The notes under the pieces are model-generated. The model was not told the origin of the DNA, made no database searches, and saw only the letters and a list, made by a program, of their open reading frames with translations. Shown here in pieces: positions 56,653-64,000 of a DNA stretch of 64,000 nt; position 1 is the stretch's first letter, and the number at the start of each line of letters is the position of its first letter. The translations under genes were made by a program, and so were the position numbers. Source of the DNA: an uncultured Clostridia bacterium (lineage in GTDB: Bacteria; Bacillota; Clostridia; Christensenellales; Aristaeellaceae); NCBI GenBank assembly GCA_946629635.1, contig CAMOYA010000001.1, positions 46,827 to 110,826 of the forward strand, read 5' to 3'.

Positions 56653-57855
56653 TCATTCCTTTCTCGCTGTATCAAAGGTGTAGGTTTCATCGACCTGCTC
56701 GCCTGCAGGAATGCTGACGCCGGCCGGCAGCGTGACGCCCTGGCCGATCACGGCGATGTTTCCGGTCTCCTCGCCCACGATCGCGCCCGCGCCGACGGTG
56801 GCGTTCTCCGCCACGATGGACCGGCGGACGATCGCACCGCGCTTGATCTTGCTGCCGGGCATGATCACGCTGGATTCGACGCTCGCGCCTTCCTCGATTT
56901 CAACGCCGGCAAAGAGGATGGAATGATTGACGTTGCCGTATACTTCGCAGCCCTCGGTGATCAGGGAATCCGTCACCTCAGCGCCCTTGGCGATGAAATG
57001 CGGCGTCATGCCGGGATTCTTCGCGAAGATCCGCCATTTCTTATCGTGCATGTCGATGGGCATCGGCGTTTCCAGCAGATCCATGTTGGCTTCCCACAGG
57101 CTCTCGATGGTTCCGACGTCCTTCCAGTAGCCGCTGAACATGTAGGCGAACAGCGCCTGCTTGTCGCCCAGCATGTTCGGAATGATGTTCTTTCCGAAGT
57201 CGTTGGAGCTCTTCTTGTCCGCCTCGTCATCTATCAGGTACTTGCGCAGCTTTTCCCAGGTGAAGATGTACACGCCCATGGAGGCCTTGTTGCTCTTCGG
57301 ATTCTTCGGCTTTTCCTCGAACTCGATGATTCGGTCCTCGGAGTCGGTATTCATGATGCCGAAGCGCGGCGCTTCTTCCCACGGCACCTCGCGGACCGCG
57401 ATCGTTGCGTCCGCCCCGTGACGGATGTGGTAGTTCAGCATGGCGTTGTAATCCATCTTGTAGATATGGTCGCCGCTGAGAATCAGCACGTAGTCCGGAT
57501 GATACTGCTCGATGAAGGCGATGTTCTGGTAAATGGCGTTGGCGGTTCCGCGGTACCACTCGCCGCTCTTCCCCTTCTGATAGGGAGGCAACACGAAGAC
57601 GCCGCCGTTGGAAATGTCCAGATCCCACGGGGCACCGCTGCCGATGTAGGCGTTGAGCTCCAGGGGCTGATACTGCGTCAGCACGCCGACGGTATCGATG
57701 CCGCTGTTGGTGCAGTTGCTCAGCGGAAAGTCAATAATCCGGTATTTGCCACCGTAGGGAACCGCTGGCTTGGCGACATTCTTGGTCAGAATTCCCAGAC
57801 GGCTCCCCTGACCGCCTGCCAGAAGCATTGCAACACAAGTCTTTTTCCTTAACAC
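56653..57855 (-). CDS. glgC: Glucose-1-phosphate adenylyltransferase, GlgC subunit
   Basis: This 400-residue enzyme makes ADP-glucose, the committed step of glycogen synthesis. [16 protein letters not shown] is the nucleotide loop, followed by [15 protein letters not shown] and the activator/substrate region [13 protein letters not shown] 57855 is chosen: GGAG lies ten bases upstream and the start then matches relatives; GTG 57867 is too close to that site. It heads the glgC-glgD-glgA operon behind a promoter. Confidence 0.95.
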   Translation of the reverse strand: MLRKKTCVAMLLAGGQGSRLGILTKNVAKPAVPYGGKYRIIDFPLSNCTNSGIDTVGVLTQYQPLELNAYIGSGAPWDLDISNGGVFVLPPYQKGKSGEWYRGTANAIYQNIAFIEQYHPDYVLILSGDHIYKMDYNAMLNYHIRHGADATIAVREVPWEEAPRFGIMNTDSEDRIIEFEEKPKNPKSNKASMGVYIFTWEKLRKYLIDDEADKKSSNDFGKNIIPNMLGDKQALFAYMFSGYWKDVGTIESLWEANMDLLETPMPIDMHDKKWRIFAKNPGMTPHFIAKGAEVTDSLITEGCEVYGNVNHSILFAGVEIEEGASVESSVIMPGSKIKRGAIVRRSIVAENATVGAGAIVGEETGNIAVIGQGVTLPAGVSIPAGEQVDETYTFDTARKE

Positions 57856-57939
57856 TGATTGACACACTCCTTTATTCAGTTTAAGCTTTGGGTCTTGGAT
57901 ACATGAGTTGTTGCATCAGACACAAACATCTGTAACTGT

Positions 57940-57969
57940 ATTTTAACCACATTTCAGTGGACAAGTCAA
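57940..57969 (-). promoter_or_regulatory. Promoter of the glgCDA operon
   Basis: On the minus strand TTGACT (57964-57969) and TAAAAT (57940-57945) are 18 bases apart. The leader to glgC is about 75 bases. Confidence 0.65.
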
Positions 57970-57999
57970 GTGAATAAATGAAGAAAATGGCCATTTTAG

Positions 58000-58028
58000 T
58001 TGGATGATTCCATCCGATATGGTATAAT
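58000..58028 (+). promoter_or_regulatory. Promoter of the citramalate synthase-ECF unit
   Basis: TTGGAT (58000-58005) and TATAAT (58023-58028) are 17 bases apart, divergent from the glg promoter. Confidence 0.7.
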
Positions 58029-58061
58029 GACCGGGAAATTAGCTGAAACAGGCGGTTGCGT

Positions 58062-59672
58062 ATGATCAGTTTATCCGATACGACCCTTCGCGACGGCGCT
58101 CAGGCCGAAGGGGTCTCCTTTTCCATGGATGACAAGATCCGGATCATTCAGGCCCTGGATGATCTGGGCATCCGGTATATCGAGGCCGGCAATCCCGGCG
58201 CCAATGCCCTGGACGCGCAGCTTTTTTCCGCGCTGAAGGCGCTGCCGAAGCTGCGCTGCGCTTCCCTGCTGGCCTTTGGATCCACCTGCCGCCCCGGCCT
58301 TCGCCCGGAGGAGGATGAGGCCCTGTGCCGCCTGCGGGACAGCGGAGCGGACATCAGCGTCATCTTCGGCAAAAGCGGCCCCCGTCAGTCGGAAAGGATC
58401 CTGCGGATCTCCCCGGAGGACAATCTGCGCCTGATTGCGGATACGGTTCAGTTTCTGAAGAAGAACGGGACCCCCGTCTGGTATGATGCGGAGCATTTTT
58501 TTGACGCCTGGCGGAAAAGCCGGGATTATGCGATGAAAACCCTGGATGCCGCAGCCGGTGCCGGCGCAGCGCGGCTGATCCTGTGCGATACCCGGGGAGG
58601 ATCGTTCCCGGAGGAGATCGCGGAAGCGGTCGCCTGGATCCGGGAAAGGACGGACACGCCGCTGGGAATTCACTGCCACAATGATATGGGCATGGCGGTC
58701 GCCTGCTCCGTCGCCGCGGTGCGGGCCGGCTGCGATCTCGTGCAGGGCACCGTGGGCGGTATCGGGGAGCGCTGCGGCAACATGGACCTGTGCACCATGA
58801 TCCCGATCCTGGAGCTGAAGATGAATGAACCCTGCCTGCCGGCGGGCAATCTGACCCGGCTGACCCATCTGTCCCGGGAAATCCTGGAGATCCTGAACCT
58901 CGTGCCGGACGAGCATGCGCCCTTCGTCGGCCATTCGGCCTTTGCGCACAAGGCTGGCATGCATATCGACGGCGTGATCAAGGATTCCGATTCCTATGAG
59001 CATATCGATCCGGAAGCCGTCGGCAATCAGCGGCGTTTTCTCCTGTCGGATCAGGCCGGAAGAGCCGGTATCTATGCCCGGCTGGGCCATATTCTGCCGG
59101 ATCTGAACCGGGACAGCGCCGAGATCACCGCCGTGATCCGCCGGATCAAGGAGATGGAGCTGAAGGGCTATACCTATGAGAACGCGGACGGATCCTTCGA
59201 GCTGATGGCGCTGGATACGCTCGGAAGAAGAAAGCACTATTTCCGCGTCGCGGATTACCACGTCCTTTGTCAGCAGATGCCGGGGAGCGCGGAGCGCGCC
59301 TACCCTTCCGCCCAGGCTTATCTGAAGATCAACGTCAACGGGCAGGACGGCATCAATGCCGCCGAGGGGGACGGCCCGGTCAACGCCCTGGACCAGGCCC
59401 TCCGGAAAACGCTGTCGCTGTTCTATCCCAGCGTCAGCCGCATGTCCCTGAAGGACTTCAAGGTCCGCGTGCTGAATTCGGAAGGCACGGCCTCCCGCGT
59501 CCGCGTTTCCATCGAAAGCAGCGACGGAAGCCACATCTGGAATACGGTGGGGGTCTCGGAGAACATCATCGAGGCATGCCTGATCGCCCTGATCGATTCG
59601 GTGGACTATATGCTGACCAAATATGTCCCGGATGATGAAATTTCTTCGGCAATTTTGAAAAAAGGGGAATAA
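58062..59672 (+). CDS. cimA: Citramalate synthase (CimA type)
   Basis: This 536-residue protein has an intact HMGL-like catalytic barrel: DTTLRDG (6-12) and the metal site HCHND (204-208), followed by a long linker and a LeuA-type regulatory domain (about 400-530). The length and DGAQAEGVSFS start fit CimA, which condenses pyruvate with acetyl-CoA toward isoleucine. Homocitrate or isopropylmalate synthesis cannot be fully excluded. ATG 58062 has AGGCGG seven bases upstream; TTG 58056 is an alternative. It contrasts with the motif-depleted LeuA-like protein at 29 kb. Confidence 0.9.
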   Translation: MISLSDTTLRDGAQAEGVSFSMDDKIRIIQALDDLGIRYIEAGNPGANALDAQLFSALKALPKLRCASLLAFGSTCRPGLRPEEDEALCRLRDSGADISVIFGKSGPRQSERILRISPEDNLRLIADTVQFLKKNGTPVWYDAEHFFDAWRKSRDYAMKTLDAAAGAGAARLILCDTRGGSFPEEIAEAVAWIRERTDTPLGIHCHNDMGMAVACSVAAVRAGCDLVQGTVGGIGERCGNMDLCTMIPILELKMNEPCLPAGNLTRLTHLSREILEILNLVPDEHAPFVGHSAFAHKAGMHIDGVIKDSDSYEHIDPEAVGNQRRFLLSDQAGRAGIYARLGHILPDLNRDSAEITAVIRRIKEMELKGYTYENADGSFELMALDTLGRRKHYFRVADYHVLCQQMPGSAERAYPSAQAYLKINVNGQDGINAAEGDGPVNALDQALRKTLSLFYPSVSRMSLKDFKVRVLNSEGTASRVRVSIESSDGSHIWNTVGVSENIIEACLIALIDSVDYMLTKYVPDDEISSAILKKGE

Positions 59673-59677
59673 TACCA

Positions 59678-60229
59678 TTGGGTGATTCGTTGAATGTTAC
59701 GGAAGCACTGGATGAATCGTGGGAATCGCCGCCGGACGCCGGCGCGGAGCCGATGACTTTCGACCAGCTGTATGAACGGTTTGCCACGGATGTTCTCCGC
59801 GTCAGCTATTACTATCTGGGGGACCGGCAGCGCGCCGAGGATGTGACGCAGGACGTGTTTGTCCGCCTGATCACGTCGAAGCCCGTGCTCGAACCCGGAA
59901 AGGAAAAAGCCTGGCTTTTGAAGGTGGCGCTGAACCGCTGCCGGGATCTGTGGCGCGGCGCGTGGCTGAAGCGCGTCGTCCTGGGGCATCCCGCCTTCGA
60001 GCTCTTCCCCGCCCGGGATGAGATCTCTCCGATCGCGGAAAACACGGCCCTGGCCGAAGCGGTCAACCGGCTTCCCGCGGAGTTCAAGGAGGTCGTCCTC
60101 CTGCACTATTACCAGGGCTACGGCGTGTCCGACATCGCTGCCATGCTCGATATCGCGGAGGGGACGGTTTCCTCCCGCCTCAGCCGGGCGAGAACCCGGC
60201 TGCAGAAAGATCTGAAAGGAGATGCGTAA
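59678..60229 (+). CDS. ECF-type RNA polymerase sigma factor
   Basis: This 183-residue sigma-70 family protein has region 2 (about 26-95, FDQLYERFATDVLRVSYYYLGDR, DVTQDVFVRLI) and region 4 (about 125-180, LPAEFKEVVLLHYYQGYGVSDIA with EGTVSSRLSRARTRL). There is no region 3. The probable start is TTG 59678 behind AAAAGGGG in the end of cimA; the first ATG lies 25 codons later. The next gene codes for a small membrane protein, the usual place of an anti-sigma factor. The signal it senses is not known. Confidence 0.92.
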   Translation: MGDSLNVTEALDESWESPPDAGAEPMTFDQLYERFATDVLRVSYYYLGDRQRAEDVTQDVFVRLITSKPVLEPGKEKAWLLKVALNRCRDLWRGAWLKRVVLGHPAFELFPARDEISPIAENTALAEAVNRLPAEFKEVVLLHYYQGYGVSDIAAMLDIAEGTVSSRLSRARTRLQKDLKGDA

Positions 60230-60230
60230 C

Positions 60231-60617
60231 ATGGATCGTCTGGATAAGCTGCCTGAAGTATCCGATCAGGTTCTGAGCGGTCTCCGGGCGGATGACCGGC
60301 TGAAATACAAAATTCTGCAGAAGGCGACGGAGCCGGAGGCGGAGAAACATCCGCTGGGCTTCAGAAAGCCGGTGATCGCGCTCTCTGCCCTGACGGCTGT
60401 CATGGTGGCCGTTTTTGCCCTGATGGCTCCCCTGTCCCCTTCCTCCGCTCCATCGGAGCGGATTCACACGATTTCCGCCGGCAATATCGTTCCGGAATCC
60501 CCGGTCAACATGCGGGAAATCATCACCCGGGCATCCCGGAGCATGAAGCAGGCGCAGGAGACGGAATCTCCGGCGCCCACGGAGTCCCCGGAACCCGCCG
60601 AAGCCCCGGCGGAATAA
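60231..60617 (+). CDS. Small single-span membrane protein, probable anti-sigma partner
   Basis: This 128-residue protein has a charged cytoplasmic N terminus (1-45), one membrane segment (about 46-66: VIALSALTAVMVAVFALMA) and an outer tail rich in Pro, Glu, Ser and Thr (ETESPAPTESPEPAEAPAE). It lacks the zinc-finger anti-sigma motif. Its position right after an ECF sigma gene, with overlapping starts, suggests it holds the sigma factor at the membrane. ATG 60231 is chosen because AAAGGAG is nine bases upstream; ATG 60222 is too close. Confidence 0.75.
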   Translation: MDRLDKLPEVSDQVLSGLRADDRLKYKILQKATEPEAEKHPLGFRKPVIALSALTAVMVAVFALMAPLSPSSAPSERIHTISAGNIVPESPVNMREIITRASRSMKQAQETESPAPTESPEPAEAPAE

Positions 60618-60636
60618 CCGGCATCCTAGATACAAG

Positions 60637-60672
60637 AAAACGGGAACCGCCTTCAGTCGCGGTTCCCGTTTT
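60637..60672. terminator. Bidirectional terminator between the anti-sigma and sigH genes
   Basis: AAAACGGGAACCGC (60637-60650) and GCGGTTCCCGTTTT (60659-60672) form a perfect 14-base stem with an eight-base loop; A/T runs on each side serve both strands. It includes the last codons of sigH. Confidence 0.9.
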
Positions 60673-61363
60673 CTTCCAGATATTTTTCCAGCTTTCGCTT
60701 GACCCGCTGCAGCGCGTTGTCAATCGACTTCACATGGCGCCCCAGCATCTCGGCGATTTCCTGGTAGCTCTTTCCGTCCAGATAGGCGCCCAGCACCTGC
60801 TGCTCCAGGCCTGAAAGCACTTCGTTCATCTTTGAATGGATGTTCCCCAGGTTTTCCTGGTTGATCATCAGCTCTTCCGGATCCAGCGTATGCCCTTCCA
60901 CGATGACATCCAGCAGCGTCCGGTCGCTCTCGTCGTCATACAGCGGTTTGTTCAGGGAAACATAGCTGTTCAGCGGAATATGCTTCTGGCGGGTGGCCGT
61001 TTTGATCGCGGTGATGATCTGGCGCGTGATGCACAGCTCCGCAAAGGCGCGGAAAGAACTGAGCTTCTCCGGCTTGTAGTCCCGGATCGCCTTGTACAGG
61101 CCGATCATTCCCTCCTGCACGATATCCTCATGATCCGCGCCGATGAGAAAATAGCTTCTGGCCTTGGAACGCACAAAGTTCTTGTACTTGGTCAGCAGGT
61201 ATTCTTCCGCTTCCGAATCGCCCGCGTGGCACATGTCCACGATCTCCTCGTCCGTCAGCCCCTGCCATTTCTCATCCGCCATCAGTCCGGTCAGATGCTC
61301 ATCCTCGTCGCTTTTATCCGCGACGTATTCCGCATGCTCCGAACGGTACCCGTCATCCATCAT
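60653..61363 (-). CDS. sigH: RNA polymerase sigma factor SigH (Spo0H)
   Basis: This 236-residue sigma factor matches SigH: LTDEEIVDMCHAGDSEAEEYLL, split as LTDEEIVDMC and AGDSEAEEYLL, then YFLIGADHEDIVQEGMIGLYKAIRDY, region 2, and a region 4 with YQEIAEMLGRHVKSIDNALQR. SigH directs early sporulation and competence genes in Bacillus. AGGAG lies nine bases before ATG. It closes the mrnC-thyX-rlmB-sigH unit, a conserved Firmicutes order. Its presence suggests, but does not prove, that the organism sporulates. Confidence 0.95.
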   Translation of the reverse strand: MMDDGYRSEHAEYVADKSDEDEHLTGLMADEKWQGLTDEEIVDMCHAGDSEAEEYLLTKYKNFVRSKARSYFLIGADHEDIVQEGMIGLYKAIRDYKPEKLSSFRAFAELCITRQIITAIKTATRQKHIPLNSYVSLNKPLYDDESDRTLLDVIVEGHTLDPEELMINQENLGNIHSKMNEVLSGLEQQVLGAYLDGKSYQEIAEMLGRHVKSIDNALQRVKRKLEKYLEENGNRD

Positions 61364-61379
61364 CCGCGTCCACTCCTGA

Positions 61380-62687
61380 TCAAACTCTGGTCTCCATCAC
61401 CCGGTACATCATGATCCCGGCCGCGACGGAAGCGTTCAGGCTGTCAATATGACCCTTCATCGGCAGGGAAACGGAAACATCGCACTTTTCCTCCGTCAGG
61501 CGGCTGATGCCTTCGCCCTCGGCGCCGATGACCAGGGCGGTGCCGCCCTTGAAGTCCACCTTCCGGTAGTCCGTCCCGTTCATCGTGATCGCGTATACCC
61601 AGATGTTCCGGCGCTGCAGTTCCTCGATCGTATGGTTCAGGTTGGTGACCCGGGCCACCCGGATGTATTCGACCGCTCCGGCGGAAGCCTTGACCGCGGC
61701 AGGCGTCAGCCCCGCGCTGCGATGCTGCGGTACAATGACGCCGTGCGCGCCGCAGCATTCCGCTGTCCGGATGATGGCGCCGAGATTATGGGGATCCGTG
61801 ATCCCGTCCAGAATGATCAGGAACGGATCCTCCCCGCGATCCTGAGCGTCGGCGAGAATATCCTCCAGCTCTGCGTACTGATAGGCGGACGCGAAGGCGA
61901 TCAGCCCCTGATGGCGGGGAGAAATCTCGTCCAGCCGGCTCTTTTCCACCACCTGGACCATGATTTTCTTTTCCTTGGCCTTCGCGACGATCTCCATCGC
62001 CGAACCGGAGAGCTCGCCCTTCTGCACCAGCAGCTTTTCCAGATCCCTGCCGTTTTTCAGTGCTTCGCGGATCGGATTTCTGCCGGTCAGGATATAGGAT
62101 TCGGATTCGGCGCTGTCCGCGGCGTATTCCCCGGCAGGCGCGGCGGGTACGCGTGCGCTGTCCGCCGTGTATTCCCATTCCCGGTAGCTGTGCTCCTTCT
62201 GTGGCTGTCTGCGTTCGTCTTCATAGCGCGTTTCATTCCGGACACCTCTGCCGGGAGTGCGGTCCGGGCGGTCCCGACGGATTTCCCTCTCCGGCCGCCT
62301 GCCGAAGGAATCCGAACGCCGGTCCGGTGCATATTCGCCGTCCTTCCGCCCGAAGAAACGCTGGCCCTTCTGATCAGCATAACCGTAGCCCTTCCTGCCG
62401 GAGAAGCTGTCGCTCTTCTTTCCGAAGGAACCGTTGTCCTTCCTCCCGGAAAAGCCGTCATTCTTTTTTCCGGAAAAGCCGCCGTCCTTCCGGCCGGAAT
62501 AACCGTCGCCCTTCTTTCCGTAGAAGCCGTCGCCCTTTTTCCCGGAATAGCTGTCGCTGTATCTTCCGGAGGCTTCGCCGCTCCGGCGGCCCCATGAATC
62601 GGAAGACTGTCTTCCGCCCGGTCCGGCTTTCCTGTCCCGCTGATAAAACTCCCGTCCGTTTTCCCCTTTGGAGCGATTAAATGCCAT
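61380..62687 (-). CDS. rlmB: 23S rRNA (guanosine-2'-O)-methyltransferase RlmB with a repeat-rich N-terminal tail
   Basis: The C-terminal half (about 195-435) is a standard SPOUT methyltransferase: YILTGRNPIREAL opens the substrate-binding domain, and DGITDPHNLGAIIRTAE, VIGAEGEGIS and PMKGHIDSLNASVAAGI form the knot. It methylates G2251 of 23S rRNA in E. coli. The first 190 residues are unusual: a disordered stretch rich in Gly, Lys, Arg, Ser and Asp with seven octapeptide repeats (48-103). ATG 62687 lies nine bases past GGAGG and overlaps the thyX end. Most RlmB proteins are about 250 residues. Confidence 0.92.
   Translation of the reverse strand: MAFNRSKGENGREFYQRDRKAGPGGRQSSDSWGRRSGEASGRYSDSYSGKKGDGFYGKKGDGYSGRKDGGFSGKKNDGFSGRKDNGSFGKKSDSFSGRKGYGYADQKGQRFFGRKDGEYAPDRRSDSFGRRPEREIRRDRPDRTPGRGVRNETRYEDERRQPQKEHSYREWEYTADSARVPAAPAGEYAADSAESESYILTGRNPIREALKNGRDLEKLLVQKGELSGSAMEIVAKAKEKKIMVQVVEKSRLDEISPRHQGLIAFASAYQYAELEDILADAQDRGEDPFLIILDGITDPHNLGAIIRTAECCGAHGVIVPQHRSAGLTPAAVKASAGAVEYIRVARVTNLNHTIEELQRRNIWVYAITMNGTDYRKVDFKGGTALVIGAEGEGISRLTEEKCDVSVSLPMKGHIDSLNASVAAGIMMYRVMETRV
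62379..62546 (-). repeat. Seven tandem 24-bp repeats in rlmB
   Basis: The segment encodes seven eight-residue units, SGKKGDGF, YGKKGDGY, SGRKDGGF, SGKKNDGF, SGRKDNGS, FGKKSDSF and SGRKGYGY. The consensus is (S/Y/F)G(K/R)K-x-(D/G/Y)-G-aromatic. Repeat number may vary between strains. Confidence 0.9.
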
Positions 62688-63438
62688 GTCTCTGATCCTC
62701 CGTGATCTTCTCGAGCAGTTCTTTTCTTTCTCTGCGCTTAAGTTCCATCTGTCCGCAGCTCTTTTCTCCCTCCGGGCATTTCCCGCGGATGCAGCCCGGC
62801 CCGGCATCGGCGAACAGCTCCGGCGCTGTCTGCAGGCACAGCCGGTGCATCTCCCCGGCCATGGCCCGGATTTCCCACTGGGCGCGGTTGCACATCCGCA
62901 GCGAGAAGAAATGCCGCAGCTCGCGCACGTTCATTGTCACCAGCAGCCGCGTTTCGCATGCGCCGGGAAGCACGAAGCGGGCGTCCTCATTGGTCCGCTC
63001 CCCGTTCTTTCCCAGCTTTTCCTGCCACTGCCGGTACCATTCTTCCATCTGGTTCATCTGCGCCGCGTATTCCTGCACGGCCGCTTCGCCCAGCGCCTCG
63101 ATGCTCGGCGGAATGATATATCCGAATCCGTTTTCATAGGATACGTACCGCTGGCTCTGCACGGAAAAGCTGGCCATCCGGTGCCGCGTCAGCTGCGCCA
63201 GCAGCACCCGGCTGATCCCCTCGATCCCGAAGGTAAAGGTGGCGTGCTCCAGCACGGATTCATGGCCCATCTCCAGCAGCCGCCGGATGAAAGCCGCCTG
63301 ATCTCCCGCGGAGATCCGCTCGTTCAGATCCGAGATCGATGACCTGGAATAGCACAGCTTTGCGCCCAGGGCAATCGTCTCCTCCGGAGAGAGCGTATGC
63401 CGGATCAGTTCAACCTTCAGCGTCTTTTTTTCTGCCAT
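62677..63438 (-). CDS. thyX: FAD-dependent thymidylate synthase
   Basis: This 253-residue enzyme makes dTMP from dUMP with FAD. The signature RHR-x7-S (Arg85, His86, Arg87, Ser95) is intact, preceded by GHESVLEHATFTFGI. The C-terminal region is rich in Cys (CLQTAPELFADAGPGC, CPEGEKSC). GGAGG lies ten bases before ATG 63438; TTG 63444 is an alternative. It sits between mrnC and rlmB and overlaps the rlmB start by 11 bases. ThyA was not seen in the window. Confidence 0.95.
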   Translation of the reverse strand: MAEKKTLKVELIRHTLSPEETIALGAKLCYSRSSISDLNERISAGDQAAFIRRLLEMGHESVLEHATFTFGIEGISRVLLAQLTRHRMASFSVQSQRYVSYENGFGYIIPPSIEALGEAAVQEYAAQMNQMEEWYRQWQEKLGKNGERTNEDARFVLPGACETRLLVTMNVRELRHFFSLRMCNRAQWEIRAMAGEMHRLCLQTAPELFADAGPGCIRGKCPEGEKSCGQMELKRRERKELLEKITEDQRHGI

Positions 63439-63444
63439 CTGCAA

Positions 63445-63846
63445 TTATCCTCCGATGATCATTCCGGCCAGTTCAAGGACGCGGTCCTCTTTCCCGGTCA
63501 GGTACAGGTAGCCGATCAGGGCTTCAAAGCCGGTGGCCGCCGCGTAATCCTCCGGGTTCTGGTGCTTCGGAACAGGATGATGGCTGTGCGCGTTGCGGCC
63601 TCTGCGGACGATTTCCGCTTCCGGCCCGCTCAGCACGGGGGTGATTCTTTCCAGCGCTGCGGCCTGGCTCTTCGCGCTCACGAAACGGATGCTCTCCGTG
63701 TGCATATGGTGGACATTGTACTTCCGGGCGATCAGCTCCTCCCGGACGATCACGCTCCATACCGCGTCTCCCATGAAGGCCAGCTGCAGCCCGTTCATCA
63801 TCGAAGCGTCATGCTCCGCCATGGATTCGTGCAACCGCAGGCTCAA
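63445..63846 (-). CDS. mrnC: Mini-ribonuclease III
   Basis: This 133-residue RNase III-like nuclease lacks a dsRNA-binding domain. Its catalytic Asp27 is in AFMGDAVW, and AATGFEALIGYLYL carries the second acidic site. In Bacillus it trims 23S rRNA ends. Translation begins at TTG 63846, five bases after GGAGGGG; the ATG just upstream reaches a stop at once. It heads the mrnC-thyX-rlmB-sigH unit. Confidence 0.93.
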   Translation of the reverse strand: MSLRLHESMAEHDASMMNGLQLAFMGDAVWSVIVREELIARKYNVHHMHTESIRFVSAKSQAAALERITPVLSGPEAEIVRRGRNAHSHHPVPKHQNPEDYAAATGFEALIGYLYLTGKEDRVLELAGMIIGG

Positions 63847-63870
63847 TCCATCCCCTCCTCTTCCAGAGTG

Positions 63871-63897
63871 ATTATATCATAAAATCCGAAAATGCAA
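63871..63897 (-). promoter_or_regulatory. Possible promoter of the mrnC-thyX-rlmB-sigH unit
   Basis: On the minus strand a perfect TATAAT (63871-63876) lies 15 bases after TTGCAT (63892-63897). The spacing is short, so this is only probable. Confidence 0.5.
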
Positions 63898-63918
63898 AGA
63901 CGATCCGAAATCAAAGTA

Positions 63919-63948
63919 CAAAAAAACCTGCAGCCGTGAAGCTGCAGG
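63919..63948 (-). terminator. Terminator after the tRNA-Lys gene
   Basis: On the minus strand CCTGCAGC and GCTGCAGG form an eight-base stem, followed by seven or eight T residues. It lies five bases past the tRNA 3' end. Confidence 0.88.
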
Positions 63949-63952
63949 TCTG

Positions 63953-64000
63953 TACACCATTAGGGACTCGAACCCTAGACACCCTGATTAAGAGTCAGGT
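63953..64000 (-). tRNA. tRNA-Lys (CTT anticodon), 5' part beyond the window
   Basis: The minus strand shows the 3' two thirds of a tRNA: anticodon arm CCTGA-CTCTTAA-TCAGG with anticodon CTT, a T arm TAGGG-TTCGAGT-CCCTA, the acceptor strand ATGGTGT and discriminator A. The CCA end is not encoded. The D arm and 5' acceptor strand lie past base 64000. Confidence 0.9.

Noticed and set aside
62688..62807. N-terminal extension of RlmB
   Set aside because: It lies inside thyX in another frame, while ATG 62687 has GGAGG nine bases upstream.

Overview
The window is bacterial chromosome from a G+C-rich member of the Firmicutes, most likely class Clostridia. The evidence is a T-box leader, a Spo0H-type sigma factor beside rlmB, thyX and mrnC, a phoH-pgpH-ybeY-era cluster, paired glgC/glgD subunits, a DUF512-der-plsY cluster, and frequent TTG starts behind strong Shine-Dalgarno sites. 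An uncultured gut or rumen lineage (for example Christensenellales-like) is a guess only. I see no prophage, insertion sequence or CRISPR array. The window is dense housekeeping DNA with a few unusual gene fusions.

Layout. 1-4.6 kb: the end of rplS, then a carbohydrate insert (GH3 glycosidase, DUF2461 protein, phosphohexomutase). 4.7-6.6 kb: rbgA-rnhB-yraN. 6.6-10.8 kb: a 1393-residue membrane protein that joins two GT-C glycosyltransferase modules. 10.8-20.3 kb: yifB-dprA-topA-trmFO-hslV-hslU-proC-rnhA. 20.3-21.6 kb: a consensus promoter, a dif-like palindrome and a lone Xer-type tyrosine recombinase. 21.6-23.6 kb: a tiny Cys-rich protein, a GNAT acetyltransferase and an RlmI-like methyltransferase. 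23.6-28.7 kb (minus): phoH-pgpH-[ybeY-cdd fusion]-era. 28.8-33.1 kb: a T-box leader controlling a LeuA-like protein that has lost catalytic motifs and a TIM-barrel/acyl-adenylate-synthetase fusion. 33.1-34.1 kb (minus): mreB. 34.3-41.1 kb: DUF512-der-plsY-lepA-SLOG protein-hemW. 41.1-47.3 kb (minus): ppk, and asp23-fakA-recG. 47.4-50.5 kb: aminotransferase-tyrS-yigZ. 50.5-57.9 kb (minus): glgC-glgD-glgA, then a methyltransferase, a flavoprotein, a TetR regulator and deoD. 58-60.6 kb: citramalate synthase, an ECF sigma factor and its probable membrane anti-sigma partner. 60.6-64 kb (minus): mrnC-thyX-rlmB-sigH, and a partial tRNA-Lys at the edge.

Themes. Four ribosome- or translation-linked GTPases (RbgA, Era, Der, LepA) lie here with several rRNA and tRNA modification enzymes. 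The most unusual items are: (1) the lone recombinase with a palindrome in its leader that has the geometry of a dif site, while the usual xerC position next to trmFO is empty; (2) the T-box operon that pairs a motif-depleted isopropylmalate-synthase homologue with a TIM-barrel/ANL fusion; (3) the in-frame YbeY-cytidine deaminase fusion; (4) the double GT-C fusion; and (5) two genes (dprA and the SLOG gene) whose frames run more than 100 bp into the next gene. All calls rest on reading the sequence and on family knowledge; no database search was run.
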